Assembly: GCF_016906535.1 (NCBI RefSeq)
Contig: NC_057371.1
Span: forward strand, 248,001-312,000
Source: Rhizoctonia solani
Taxonomy: Eukaryota; Basidiomycota; Agaricomycetes; Cantharellales; Ceratobasidiaceae
Length of the DNA: 64,000 bases
Reading direction: 5' to 3'
Below are positions 22,825-36,984 of this stretch, in pieces. Every line of letters starts with the position of its first letter. Position 1 is the stretch's first letter. The position numbers were made by a program, and so were the translations under genes. The notes below the pieces were generated by a model. That model saw only the letters and a list, made by a program, of their open reading frames with translations. It was not told the origin of the DNA and did not search any database.

Positions 22825-23259
22825 CACTGTACAAGGTTAAAATACTGAAAATATGAACGTGTGTTTAAGTAGGATTTGAGCTGAAATCAAGTTCAATATA
22901 TGCTAACTTTAAATATCAGTTCTCCCTTAGTCTGATTCATACTGAGAAAGGCGTACTGACGTTGTAGTTTTCAGACCGATTTATACTGAAAAAATATGCC
23001 TTTTACTGACATACTGACACGGTGGACCCCAAAAGTGCGGATTTTCTGAACGTGAAAAATCGCGCGTTATATGCGGAGTGTTGGCAAAATCCGACCATTT
23101 TGTCCATGAATCCGCATCCTCAACTCACCCCTGTGTGTCGTCGAGGTGCGGATTCTGCTATTTTAGGTGCGGATGTCTGGCAAAATCTGGACGTCATGCG
23201 GATTTTCCGCACTTTTGGGGTTTACCGTGTGATTTTCAAGATCTTATCACACCACAGTG
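22825..23259. mobile_element. CACTGT-family MITE, copy 1, interrupted by a second MITE
   Basis: Outer parts 22825-23017 and 23233-23259 make a 220-bp element identical in layout to copies at 35479, 36413 and 52659. It starts CACTGTACAAGGTTAAAATA and ends in the reverse complement of CACTGTGGTGTGATAAGATC. It is flanked by the exact 3-bp duplication CTG (22822-22824 and 23260-23262). A CACGGT-family element sits inside near the right end. Removing that element and its duplicated TGA restores exactly 220 bp. Confidence 0.9.
23018..23229. mobile_element. CACGGT-family MITE, copy 2, nested in a CACTGT MITE
   Basis: 212 bp with 24-bp terminal inverted repeats: CACGGTGGACCCCAAAAGTG on the left and, in reverse complement, CACGGTAAACCCCAAAAGTG on the right. 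It is flanked by the target duplication TGA (23015-23017 and 23230-23232). This is the least decayed of the three copies and defines the family termini. Short open frames at 23022-23294 (+) run through it and are not genes. Confidence 0.92.
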
Positions 23260-23645
23260 CTGCTTCCTTCAGATCGGGTAGTTTTGGCAGCTAGTCAGGT
23301 TTGGGGCTAGAATTTCTGCTCCGGATTGAGCCCAACTCTCGCTGAGTACTTCCTGAATGAAGTTATTCTTGTTTTACCCAGGATTAAGTTTCCACAGGTT
23401 CAATGCCTCTCCGACCATCTTTTTGCCTCCGACGTTACTACAGGTATCAACTGAATTTGGCTCTGATCTAACGACTGGAGCTTCGTTTCACTCGGTTATA
23501 TTAAACGACCTTAGTTAGTGATCCGCCAGCTGGCAGTATTAATCATGATATATTAAATGGATTATATATAACAATCGGTAGAGTGTACCCAGACTCGGTT
23601 TACCGGAACGCATCCAAGTTGGAACTGCAATGCACAGGTCTGATG
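23260..23645. other. Intergenic spacer
   Basis: No gene supported between the MITE and the leftward small gene. Confidence 0.35.
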
Positions 23646-24059
23646 TCAGCTAATGAATCCAAAGTAACTGATTTCATACATTAATAGCATGTTATCGCGG
23701 ACCACGTCCTCGTCTTCCCCATCAGCTCTGCGGGATTTGAACGTTCTGGTCCGCTTATCTATCATGAATGTGCGTGGTTTGCCACCAAACACTCTTTCCG
23801 CCCATTCCAAGAGTAGAGGTGGGATCCTTTCCAGTCGGCAGTCGTTCCATCCTACAGCACAGACATATCCTGCTTCGTCATTGACGGTAGCTTTGATGAG
23901 ACGGAATGGTCCTATGAATGAAAAACGGTCGTAGATATCCCATATATACCGGGTTTCCGCATCGAGAGCACCAACATAGCGAAATTCGGCAGGGTCAAGA
24001 AGGTCGACTCGGGCTTTGAGCTCGGTTTTTGTGATTGGGTAACCAAGGAATGCTTTCAT
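23646..24059 (-). CDS. Hypothetical protein, single exon, 137 residues
   Basis: An uninterrupted frame of 137 residues with good coding character: no low-complexity runs, mixed charged and aromatic residues, and a TATA element 40 nt upstream of the ATG. It starts MKAFLGYPITKTEL and contains IYDRFSFIGPFRLIKATVND and a basic RTRTFKSRRADGEDED segment. There is no signal peptide or membrane helix, so it is probably cytosolic or nuclear. No family was recognised and no second copy was seen in the window. Confidence 0.6.
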   Translation of the reverse strand: MKAFLGYPITKTELKARVDLLDPAEFRYVGALDAETRYIWDIYDRFSFIGPFRLIKATVNDEAGYVCAVGWNDCRLERIPPLLLEWAERVFGGKPRTFMIDKRTRTFKSRRADGEDEDVVRDNMLLMYEISYFGFIS

Positions 24060-24098
24060 AGTGAGAGATTCAGCAAACTACTCGAGGTTTAGTAGCGG

Positions 24099-24106
24099 CT
24101 TATATA
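24099..24106 (-). promoter_or_regulatory. TATA box of the 137-residue hypothetical gene
   Basis: TATATAAG on the minus strand, 40 nt upstream of the ATG at 24059. Confidence 0.5.
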
Positions 24107-26278
24107 GTAAACGTTGGGGTGCATTTCCAACTTTTGTCGCGTGGTCGGAGCCAAGGTCATTAGCATTGAAACACAGGATCTTAGACTTGGATTCACAAGC
24201 TACCTAAGGAGACCGCTAGTAGCTCTGATTCGGCAAAAACCGCGTTTACTATTGAACTTAATTATAACCCGACGTCGACGATTTTCATCAAATTATTCTG
24301 TGAATAGCCTTGGATCGTGTTTGAACCGCATGGATTCGGCTTCAGACTCCGACTCTCATTTCTGGGCATAGGGACTGATATTTCTCATTGGTACATTCTT
24401 CTAGATCTGACCCGCACACGAACGGTTCAGGCTGTAATACATGAAACAAAAGCGTCTTTGGCACGCCCACGTACCAGTAATTCTGAGCAATCACGCTTAT
24501 TTTTATCTTTTTCATCATATAGGCATAATCTAGTTCACAAGGCCCAAAGTCAAGCTGAATTCACTAGCCCTTTTTTCATGCATCCACAATCAAGTTGGAA
24601 AGACTCGAAAATGCTTCAATCAATGTAGGTCCATGTATGCGTTATCATAGCAAAGTGGCCGAATAGTCAAAGGTTTCAAGCCTGATCATAAGCCATCTGA
24701 GTACTTTGAGTCTTTTTTTTTAGGCCGCGTCGGAGATATCAAGACACTAAATGGTGCTCATGAGCTCATTCCGAGATGCCAGCCCCCAGTGGCACAAGCC
24801 CCAAAGTTTCGGTAATATGGCTGGATTACCCTTTTCACGATAGCATGGGTGCTGTCCATAAGGGAGCAGGTGGCAATCCGCCGAGACATTTGGGGGGTTT
24901 CCAGGGGGCGGCACGCAGTGAAACTTCCTTTGATTGGATGTCGCATAAGCCCAGTTCATCGCCCTTTGACGTCTCGTTGAGGCACTCCTCGAGTCGGGTG
25001 TTCCTACCTGGGACCTATTTTTTCACCTCTTAGTATCTCGCCATTTGCATCGTCAAGGGCCTGGCGCATGATTACGCAAACAAACTCAAAGCCCCGCACC
25101 GTCTCACCAGGAGAATTATGGGAAAAACAAGTTCACTTTCGCTATGCGGTAGTAATAGCTTATCCGATTCAAAATTCAAGGTGTCCAATATGAGAATATG
25201 TATTCGTCGAGTTAGCAAAGAGCCCCCTTGCCATTGCTCATCTTGTCGAGTACACAATCCTGCAAATATCGGCTCTTCCTTATAATCGCGAATTCGATAT
25301 TCTGTAGCATGGCACCATGGTACAATGTATCCGCTTGTGAAAACATACACGGATCGACGTAGACAGGAGATGAAGAGAGAGGAGAAAACGCTGTGTACTA
25401 CGGGCCAGGACTAGTAGGGACGAAAACGCGATCGAAACTAATGTACGAGGGGTACACTAAAGTAAGCTACACGGGCGACGACGATGAGCGAGAAAATAAC
25501 AAGGGGTGAAAACGGGAAGAAAAAAGGGGAGGGAGGCAGAGCACAGGTGGTGAAAAAAGAGGAAGTTCAGGCGCAGGGTATCTGGCCTGAGCGAGACTGG
25601 ACGGCTCTGCCGCTCACTTGTATAATACGAGCACTCGATGAAATATTCAATGAAAGTCTTCAATCTCTCACCTCACCTGGATCAACGTAGCGAGTCCATG
25701 AATTGGAGAGGAGACGATAAAAGGTGGCGGTAGAGTTGAAGGTGGCCAATGATCAGCGCGGAAGAGGAGCATCGCTCTGGCCCTGTGGAGCTACTTCGTG
25801 GACATGGGCGCCGAAGCGGCTGGACTGGGCTTGTTTCTATGAGCGCTCTTCAACATGCTATGACTCTTAGGAAGGAGAGGGTTGACGAATCCGGCACGTA
25901 CGTACGCGTAACAGGCTAAATCTTATGATGCTGTAGGCTAAAGTCCGATGAGAGACGATCAAGTGTGACGGCACCGCTCGATTGGCAGGTTACCAGCCTA
26001 TTTTCCTAGTCTTGTAGTAATCAGCAGCGAACCGATTGAACAGCGTAGGCTCGGGCTGCATTCTTTCCTGTATATGCGCTCATATACATGGATTTTGACG
26101 CCACAAGCCCCCAACCAAAGTTAATTTCCGATTTAGTCCAATGACAAAAGAAGAAAAGTAGCGAAAATTCATTAGCAAAACAGACTATAAACATAAAATT
26201 CCATAACGTCTAACAAAACAGTCCAGCCAAGTTAAGCAATACAGCCACCATCCAGTCTCGAATACACATCGCTTAAAT
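24107..26278. other. Intergenic, no gene supported
   Basis: About 2.2 kb. Overlapping open frames near 24114-24628, 24747-25033, 25072-25350 and 25457-25690 occur on both strands with no recognisable domain, and several are each other's shadows. A divergent promoter region could lie here. No repeat matched other parts of the window. Confidence 0.4.
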
Positions 26279-28060
<1,782 letters not shown>

Positions 28061-30112
28061 TTTTTTAGTGAATGTAGGTTAGACTCCGTAAGTTTGAGCT
28101 GGCCGATTTTATCAGAAAATGACCGTGCGGTCTCGCGATGGTGGATTTTTCGAGCTCGTACCATTTCCTCATCCCGCCGGCAAGGATCGGATGACTAAGC
28201 TGACACGTGATTCTTCAAGCGCGTTTTTGGGGAAGTTATTGGCAGCTGAAAACGCGTGTGTATAATTGGAGCAGCGCATTGGTCATTAACTGCGTACTTA
28301 TTCACTCTTTCGCAGTCTATAGTAGTAACACATCCTATTGTCAGATTCTGATGTATTGTCATCTAAACGCCCCATATTTCTTTTAATTTCTATCACCGAG
28401 CTCTTACGGGTCGTGCGTATCTTCCGACTCTTTTATTGTACGATCAACGCGTGTTATGACCTGATCTAACTGTCATATCCATGGAAGATTACAACTGTCA
28501 TGAAAGCTGGTGCCAACATCCTATCGTAGCTACATTACTCTACCCGGATTATGCTCCTAAGAAAAGTACCATGCTTTTTTCCAAAATGAGAACCAGCATA
28601 GAAGACGATGGTACCAAATCAAACATATCGCAACATGTATATACCACTAGGTCCAAAATACACTTAACCCTTCGGGATTACCTATCGACTCAATTAACTG
28701 CTCCCAGTGCTAGCAACATATGGGCATATCTCCGGGATGATCACGTTACAAGGAAGACGAATACCGTCGGCGGAGGCCTGGGATAGAGAAGCTAACTACG
28801 AGGTAAACTAGCGCAGGCACCATCTTACCAAAATAGGGATAAGAGAGTGGGCGTGTAATCTGGGTCCTACAGTATTGTATATGTTCCCCCGCCCCCGTAA
28901 ATAGCTTATGATTCAACGCGTTTCCTGAAATCATTGAGAATGGCGTGTATGCGCGAACTCGTGGTGACGTTAGTTTGGAGCCGCATGCCTTGAGGCTTGG
29001 TGGAGCGTATTGCATCGATACAGAAACCACGGCCCAAACATCAACTTTACGCGCACACGGGATCTTCGCTCAAGGTCGACCATCCCGACACTAGTATAGT
29101 ATTCAATTATCCGTGGAAGAGATTCCTTGCGAACAGACAGGCACAAGTACTGGGAAAGATGTGTCGCTTCTATTCTTATGGCGCTCCACGGAGGAGCCCG
29201 AGATACGGCCCTTCTCAAATATCAACAAATGTTGGAAGTTATTCGGCTAGCCCGTCCTCCGACCGGGTCATTGACCTATGCTATAAATATATCACGGCCC
29301 TACGCCCTTATATGCAATCCAAGCCGATCACACTTACTGCAAATGATCTGCATCACCCTATTACAAATGATGAGCTCGCGATCGTCCTTGGGTGTGGGGC
29401 CCTTGCGCAAGCCCATTTTGGAAGGATGGCTGGGGATACAACGATACAGATACAGCATGGGCTAGAAAGGCTCGTGGAGAATAAAGCCGGTTCGATCAGA
29501 TCGGCCAGCATAAAGCTATAACTTTTGCGCCCCCAGACAGATTTTGTAACAAATTAAAACCACATCTCAATGGTTGCCTTGTGGCGCATATAATTTATCT
29601 AATGATAGATTAGTCATGACTGGACATTCCACTGAATTATGACAGGACCTTTAATAAGTCTAACCCCTGAGACAAATGCGCCGTCGGCATCTACCGAATT
29701 ACCACGGACTTAATCACCAACTCGGACTGGAGTCGCAATCGAATAGATCTACAGCGTCTCATTATAGGTGTATTAATGTCAATCGACCGTTGTATATTTA
29801 CGCCTATCGAGATCGAGGACCTGAGGAACTCAATGAACGTAGCCATCAATGGACATCCAGGGCAGACGGATGTTCGAGACCAGAACTCGAAGTTTTTATT
29901 TTAATCTCCTAGGCTGAACGAGAACCTGAGGTACATCCCCCTTCTTCTCACCAGTACCTTGGTTCGGCCCAGTCATGAATAGAGGGGCATACGGTCTAAC
30001 TACGAATTCATTGATTTGGATAGCGCTCATGCAATGTATGGTCCAAGGTAGTTTTAGCGCTCGATCTGTATGGAAATCGCGTGACAAGTACTGAGATCTG
30101 ACCAAAAGGCAT
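28061..30112. other. Region upstream of ERG1, no gene supported
   Basis: The first ~250 nt are the ERG1 promoter side. Beyond that, overlapping frames at 28997-29521 and 29127-29465 (+) and 28970-29218 (-) compete with each other and carry no recognisable domain. They may be very old gene debris, as the region leads into the seven-TM relic cluster. Confidence 0.35.
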
Positions 30113-31110
30113 ACTGATATCGACGCTTTCTACTTTCTTAACCTCGAAATCAAACCATCAGCCTTGGTTCAAGTTTTACGTTATTTCCGTAAACGTACTC
30201 ACACTGGGGCAAACAGTTATTCACATAATCCAGGCATTCGACGCTATAGATGCAACACGCACTCGCAATTCCGTAAGTCCTAGCCATGCCTACGCTGGGA
30301 CTCTCGAACCACTTAAACTAGCAAATGTGCCTATAGCTTGTAGTGATACCCCCAGTGCTAACTGGACTTATAGGCGCCGCTGTGCAAGCGTTTTTTATTC
30401 ATCGCTGTTGGCTGATATACCAGCGGCGAACCTTATGGACCCTTCCGCTTTTGCTTCTGTGGTTAACCTCTCTCGCTTCAGCGATCACAATGGTATGTCC
30501 TGCCATACGTATGGTCATACGAAAGGGATAATCTGCTTCTGGTATCATTCTGATCACGCGAATCGCATTTGTAGGGGGGTTACTTGGCAGCATTACCTAG
30601 GGAACCGGATAACGTTGCGCTTGGTGTAAGATACGTGTGTCTATTTAGCGAATTGCTCACATATATCCGTAATAGACTGAGATCTCTAGTGTGTTGCTCC
30701 CAATCAAGACTATCTCGTGTGAGGCTGACTTGACTGTGATATCTCAGCAGTGATATGGGTTATTAGCTCACTACTATTCGATTTAATTACTACGTGCAGT
30801 AGTGAGTCTTCTTAAATAGCCCGTTTAAATCACATTTAATACCGTATGATAGCAGTCGTTTATTTATATCGCATACACAAAGGTATTGCCCCGTGCACTG
30901 TGTGACATAATATGGATGCTCATGCCTCATGCTGAGCCCATAGATCTTAGCGAACGTCAGAGTGCATTGAGTGTGGTATGGAATGTCATATGGGTATGAC
31001 GTCAAGTCCGCCTCTTAGTTACTATTGAAACATTCGGCTCAATGAAACCTGGTAGGCATCGGCGGCCCCTCCCTTGATACTTATCCTTATCGCACTTTTC
31101 GACCGGTACA
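30113..31110 (+). pseudogene. DUF6534-like seven-TM protein relic 1
   Basis: Broken multi-exon gene. Recognisable exons: 30113-30271, encoding WFKFYVISVNVLTLGQTVIH then HIIQAFDAI and ending at GTAAGT; 30338-30490, encoding PPVLTGLIGAAVQAFFIHRC then WLIYQRR and ending at GTATGT; about 30750-30810, with WVISSLLFDLITT; about 30850-30890, with VVYLYRIHK; and near 31063-31090, with APPLILI. The order and the W..SS..(F)D.ITT motif fit fungal DUF6534 membrane proteins, which are receptor-like and of unknown role. No continuous frame or start codon could be assembled, and in-frame stops are present. Relics 2 and 3 carry the same exons in the same order. Confidence 0.6.
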
Positions 31111-32479
31111 TTGTGAGCCACCAAACTCAACCAAATTCGGCCTTTTACCACTATGTGCTTGTGATATAGGTCACAAACAGTTCTGGCCTGGTTGGTGCGC
31201 TTGCGATCTCAATGACTGGTATTTTAGTTCATCTGAAATGATGATTGACTTACATACTCATAACTCACACCAGCAAAGTTTATTGTCCTATCCTTGATGA
31301 TTAATCTAGTCGGGTAAGTCACTTTTATCATAAAATCCCGTGATCCCGACTCAGAAGTGGCACAGACGAGGATACATTCGACGACATTTTGAACGACCCC
31401 ATCTCTTCCAGGATAACTCACAAAGCCTTCGGGTTCGGAGGACAAATGATTCAATAGCTGTAGGAATACCTGTTAGTTGGTACAAGCCCCACGTTTGAGC
31501 CGAGAGCTGAGCGATCTATTAGATGCATACAATTGACATTAATATTGAGATTCAGCCAAGGTCTGGCTCCAGTGTAATAAAGGCAAACAATAACGACTCG
31601 AGCAAATCCCATTTATATGGCGAAGCTAGTTGACATGGTTATCTCGCCAATAATTTATAGAACACTCGTACGGACTCAAGGAAGATCGGGGCTAACTCTG
31701 TTCAGCCACATACGTTTGATACTGCTCCTTGCCAGGCATTGATTCAAATCTGACTGGAGAATGCGGTATCATCAGCATGTATAGAAAAAAGGCAGTTTTT
31801 GCAGTAAGAATTTCGGTATACTATCCGTAGCACGTTGGGTGGGTTATGGCATCATTTACCATTATCCGACACTTTGAAAAGGTAGCCCGGAAGGACTACG
31901 CCTCCAGTATCCGCTAGCGTGAAATCACTAGTGATTAGACGTTACATCCCGAATACTGGCAGATGCCCACTAATTTAGCACTTGCACCAATTGAGGCCAA
32001 TGAATGCATTTAGCCACTAATTGGCACCCAGGGCAAATAGGTGCGTAGAAATTGTATCTAGTCTCCGTAGCGAGATGACGATCCTTTTCGTTGGACGATT
32101 CAATGCGCAGTTGCGTCTTTAAAGTTTCAGCCCTTAGTTCAGGCCATTTATGGTAGCCTGAATTGAGTGCCAGCTCTTATTTTTGGAAAGTCACATAACA
32201 CCATGGCAAACGGGACTTTGCTATTGCTTCCGTTCTGTGTAAATCTTCCGATACATTCATCGAAGGCTTTAGGCATATCAATAGTATCAATAACGAGTAT
32301 CAGGTATCCACAAACGGTTCGAATCTTCCGAGCTGCGCTATCCACAAGATGTTATGTTTATTCGGCACCAGTTTATTTCCATAAAGTCCAGTGGTCGTCT
32401 ATATAATGATACTCATCATACGTTAGCATCTGAGGGCATAATACATTCACTCCTCTCTTTATCACTGACTCGGATTTGT
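31111..32479. other. Spacer between seven-TM relics
   Basis: No intact gene. May include unrecognised terminal exons of relic 1 or initial exons of relic 2. Confidence 0.3.
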
Positions 32480-33600
32480 GCTGGGGCCCTAAGATGTCAA
32501 TTGGAGCCTTTGGTCTATCAACCAGTCCATTGGTTTGTCTGGCTCTTTTACATACTGGTGTTCAAGGTAAACAGAGCTAGGCATACCGTTTATGCGGCCA
32601 GCCTTTTCAAAAGTTGCGGCTAGGTATTCATGATTTTCTAATCATAAAAACAGGAATTCTTGTAACATTGCTGCTGGATTTCTTTGCTTCCAATAACAAC
32701 CGCCCAATTTGGTTCAAGACCTACGTTATTTCTGTCAACGCTCTGGCTGCGGGACAGACAGCTATGCACATAGTTCAAGCGTTTGAGAGCATTGAATCGA
32801 TCGCCCCTAGGACTGAAGTAAGCACCTGGCCGTTGTTTTGCGGCATGTAGCTAAACAGCATGGCAACAGCTTGTGCTTGTAGTTCCGGTACTAACTGGTC
32901 TCATTTCTGCTTTTGTACAACCATTTTTCATGTATAGATGTTGGAGAATATACCAACGGCGATTGTTGCTGATCACTCCTCTGATACTACTGTGGGTGAT
33001 AACGTTGATATCTGCGATCATTATGGTATGTTACTATTTTGGTTGGGCTATAACATTGTAATCAACAGTATATTAATCCGGGCACAGGGTGTTTATCTAG
33101 CATGTTCGCCCAATCGCTCTCCTAGAACAACATCGCCTGAGGTAAGCCTGTCACATACCTGCGTTGAAGGGTGCCTCGATTTACCTTTTTTAGGTTAACG
33201 TCGCAAGTGAGTATACATGTCACATTAGCTATCCATACCGCTTACTCTGGGCTCAATAGACGGAGTGTGGTCATTTAGCTCTCTGGCTTTCGATCTGATT
33301 ACTACCCTCACCAGTGAGTTCGTCGTCCACCCGATATCAAGGTGCTGAGTATTGTAGCCATCGTATACTTAATCCGTATTCACAAAGGTAACTTAGAATA
33401 AACAGCGTATTTTGAGTATTGGTACCGTTTAATTCTCCAATTACACAGACTTGGCTCTCAATGAGGGTGCTATAGTAGTTGTGTGGCAGGTTCTATGGGT
33501 GGGGTAACGTTTTATAGCCCATAGCTGGCTATTGACATTCATGTTCAGGGTTCGATGGCACCTCCATTAATACTCATCATCCTGACCATTGTCTATGGCT
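32480..33600 (+). pseudogene. DUF6534-like seven-TM protein relic 2
   Basis: The best preserved of three relics. A possible N-terminal helix (IGAFGLST...CLALLHTGVQ) at about 32500-32570 ends at a GT donor. The next exon (about 32655-32820) encodes LLLDFFASNNNRPIWFK, YVISVNALAAGQTAMH and QAFESIESIAPRTE before GTAAGC. The following exon (about 32873-33025) encodes PVLTGLISAFVQPFFMYRCW with RIYQRR and ends at GTATGT. Later pieces: SFSSLAFDLITTLTSE (about 33270-33330), IVAIVYLIRIHK (about 33353-33388) and APPLILIILTIVYGYV (about 33558-33605). Exon junctions align with relic 1, but no complete frame survives. This could be an intact gene with very degraded ends, but I favour a pseudogene. Confidence 0.6.
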
Positions 33601-34589
33601 ATGTGGTGAGCTAAGCTCGTACCAAAGACCCCATGAAAACACTTTTCTCATCTATGCGAAGATTCCAGACAGCTCTCAAGTTGAGACAGTTATAGTAGAT
33701 GCTATGATGGGTGAGATTCTTGCCTAGTGCTCATTCAATAATTCTGAGCTTACCCAACTAACAGGAAAGGCTTTCGTTTTATCCCTCATGGTCAGCATAG
33801 TTGGGTAAGCTGACATCATACCACCAGTGGTTTAAAAACGTACAAACTAATGGTTTGCCTATATTTAACCAATGTCATAGCCAAGGACACATTCGCCAGC
33901 AATTTGAGCAACGCTGGACGACCCCCCCTCTAACGAGGCAGATACCTTCTCGTGCGGGGATAACTCAAACAGATTGGCCATCGGTTCACGTAACTGTAAG
34001 TGCACTACGACTCTTATCCAAAAGGAAGTATTCTAGAACCTTGTATTTGACATAGATACACACCGAACCAATCGAGCTTGGAACAGTTGCAGAGTTGGCA
34101 TCCAACGACACACAATGCAAGTTAGTGAGGGTTGATTTCGGGACAGGCTCATTGGATAAAGCGGGCCCAAGATCCGTAAGCAAGAGTTTCCTGACCTTAA
34201 CTACAGAACACTTGGCTCATGTGCCAATATCCATTGCTGGGATAGAACAAACAAGATCCCACGATACCGCCCATGACATACAGCTCTTTAGCGATTAGAG
34301 GACGTGATACACCCTCCTTACTGAAACAGCTCCGCTAAGAGGTTTGTAGAAATTGTGGAAGTTGTGTTTTTATGCACATTCTAAGCAAATCCAACAGAAC
34401 CGCTATGTTTGCTACGTAGCGTAATCTCGCCTTGTAGATGCCTGTTAATTACAATATTTACACATCTCCGTATCGGATTGCGAGGTCTGTACTTATCGTT
34501 GAGTGTAGCTACGAGCGCTGTAGGCGACGTTGTGGCCAAGTACCGTATGCGATGTCTCCGCGCGCTGCGGCCCGCACGTCCACTATTGT

Positions 34590-35830
34590 TGACGCATAAA
34601 TCCAAGCTTCTGACTGCAGGTCCGATTTTAACAGGTCTAATTGGGACTTCTTTTCAAGCTTTTTTAAAAATAAATAAATATAAAGCTGCTTGAAGATACA
34701 GCATCAAACAACAGTAACGGCTACACCTCTCTTGCCCCTTTGCTCGCTTCTTTGGTTTCTTCAATAGCGATTGTGGGTAGTGATACGGGAGTTCAAATTT
34801 ACTTTAATGGCGTGTTAATGGGGGATTATAAGGAGCATTTAGGGTGATCTTAGGCCACGGAGATAGGAGTGCGGGTAGGGGTGTATGTCGAAGCGTTTCT
34901 ATCAGTGTCAACGCAGTAGGCGGCCTACTAACTTCTTGGAGCTAGTTAAAGTTTTCACGTATATGCTGCTCATAGCATATCGTCACTTTGAAGCATTAAT
35001 AATCTATGGATAGCGGAAACATGGGCACTCAGTTCTTTTTTCTCGATTTGATAGCCACTTTCAGTGTGTAAAACTCCGTAGATCGAATTCTGATAGGTTT
35101 ATCGAAATCTTAGTATCAAGACTAATTGACAAGCTCACAAACACTCGATTGATGTAAGAGAAAAAAAAACAGTACATGAAAATTTTGGGTACACGGGCCT
35201 TAAGAGGCGCCACGGTACTATACAGGACTTGGTAAGGATAGTGATAAGTTCAGTAACAACAAATGAGGCAAATAAGGAAACATATGATACCGCAACGTTA
35301 CACAATGGTACGTTCGTCCAACTAGTCCAGTAGTCAATTGACTCACATAGCGAGATTAGTTATTATCTAACTATATCGTATTCGGAAGGTTAGTGTGTCC
35401 ACAACCAAGACTAAAGACTAAATCTTACAATTCAAACCCATCATGGTTCTTAGTATTCGTCACGGGGCCTTGTGACATCATTGTACAAGGTTAAAATACT
35501 GAAAATAAGCATCTGTATTTAAGTAGGAATTGAACTGAAATTAAGACCAATATATGCTAACTTTAAATATCAATTCTCTCTTGGTCTGATTTATACTGAG
35601 GAAAGCATACTGACGTTGTAGTTTTCAGGCCAAATTATGCTGAAAAAAGATGTCTTTTACTGATATACTGATTTTCAAGATCTTATCACGCCATAGTGAT
35701 ATAGTATGGCGGGCCGTATGGGTACGTCTTTTCGGTTGCGAACGGTTATAATATTAGTGTAGCCGACAGGCAAGGGATAGACATCGGCGGCTCCCCCTCT
35801 TATTCTCGTGGCCATCAACATCGTTGACAC
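34590..35830 (+). pseudogene. DUF6534-like seven-TM protein relic 3
   Basis: The most decayed copy. PILTGLIGTSFQAF (34619-34660) matches the PVLTGLI.....Q.FF exon of relics 1 and 2, and the following ~110 nt still align but are out of frame with stops. A CACTGT MITE at 35479-35698 lies inside the unit. The APPLIL..I exon signature reappears at about 35785-35830, downstream of the MITE. This places the MITE insertion within or after the decaying gene. Confidence 0.5.
35479..35698. mobile_element. CACTGT-family MITE, copy 2
   Basis: 220 bp, the same layout as the other three copies; the first bases read CATTGTACAAGG and the last CATAGTG, so both ends have one substitution. No exact 3-bp duplication remains (CAT left, ATA right). 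It lies inside the third seven-TM relic. Confidence 0.85.
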
Positions 35831-36412
35831 GCACACCGTAAGTCCACTTGTGTGCAAATATTTGACACTCCCTAGGAGCAAACCCTTTTACTGTGATACG
35901 TTCGTGGTAGCTCTAAAGCTGTCGGAATGATTTTTACCGGCACGAAAGATCAACCTTTGAATGCTTTCTACCCATTGATACATACTCATATACATCATTA
36001 ATATAGGAAAATTATTGGACTTGTCGTTGATCATTGTAGTAGGGTAAGTGCTTTATTTGAATATATTGACGTTGTTGGCTATAACAAGCATAACAGTAAG
36101 CGGAGATATATACCGTATCAACTGCCGTTGCTCATCGCCCATGTGCCCTTCAAGGTACAGATTATCGAGCTTAAGCTACCTAAAAAGACAAATACCAGGG
36201 CTCACGAGTTCGATGGCTATTTAGAGAAAGGCCCAGCCGACGCGGTTAGTCTCAGTTCTGTAAGCAACTACAGTTACTGCCTGATAATCCTGACCGATTC
36301 GTGTGCCCTGGGTGGATTGGGCAATTCGTGGTCACTGATAATACAACCTAGCCTTGTGGCTCCATCTCTTTGACTTTTACCAGAGCAAGTACTATGACAC
36401 CACGGGTTCGTA

Positions 36413-36632
36413 CACTGTACAAGGTTAAAATACTGAAAATAAGCATGTGTGTTTAAGTAAAAATTAAACTGAAACCAAGGTTAATATACACTAACTTGAG
36501 GTATCAATTCTCCCTTAATCTAATTCATGCTGAAGAAGGCATACCGACGTTATAGTTTTCAGACCGTATTATACTGAAAAAAGATATCTTTAACTGACGT
36601 ACTAATTTTCAAGATGCTATCATATCACAGTG
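36413..36632. mobile_element. CACTGT-family MITE, copy 3
   Basis: 220 bp, CACTGTACAAGG...CACAGTG, flanked by the exact 3-bp duplication GTA (36410-36412 and 36633-36635). It is 714 bp from copy 2 in the same orientation. Confidence 0.9.
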
Positions 36633-36984
36633 GTAGCTGGTCTTATGTCTGCATGCATCTATTGATATCTTCGGCCGCTCAATCTGTACCAGTTGTATAA
36701 TTATAATACATGCACACTAGTATGGGATTGAAAGCAATGTCTAGATGAATGCAGAGTGATTGGAATTGTACCTTATAAATTTGGATCATTGGCATGGATG
36801 CAGCGCGACACAAATGTGACTACGTCGTGTTTTGAGCTAGGGAAGCCGGGGTGTATACCACGCTCCCGATTAATGATGTCGAACTCAACGCCAATACATA
36901 TATAGCATACACATCTACAGTATTACATCGATAACGCGGAGGACAGAGACAGCAATCGGCCAAATACTTCTGGCGCTTTCCACG
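36633..36984. other. Spacer between MITE and SDR1
   Basis: 3' flank of the SDR1 gene; nothing recognised. Confidence 0.35.

Noticed and set aside
22839..23017. Non-coding RNA gene suggested by high conservation among the four ~220-bp copies
   Set aside because: Exact 3-bp duplications and inverted ends explain the conservation as transposition.
28997..29521. 174-residue frame on + as a gene
   Set aside because: A competing frame covers the same DNA, composition is not coding-like, and no domain or splice pattern is visible.
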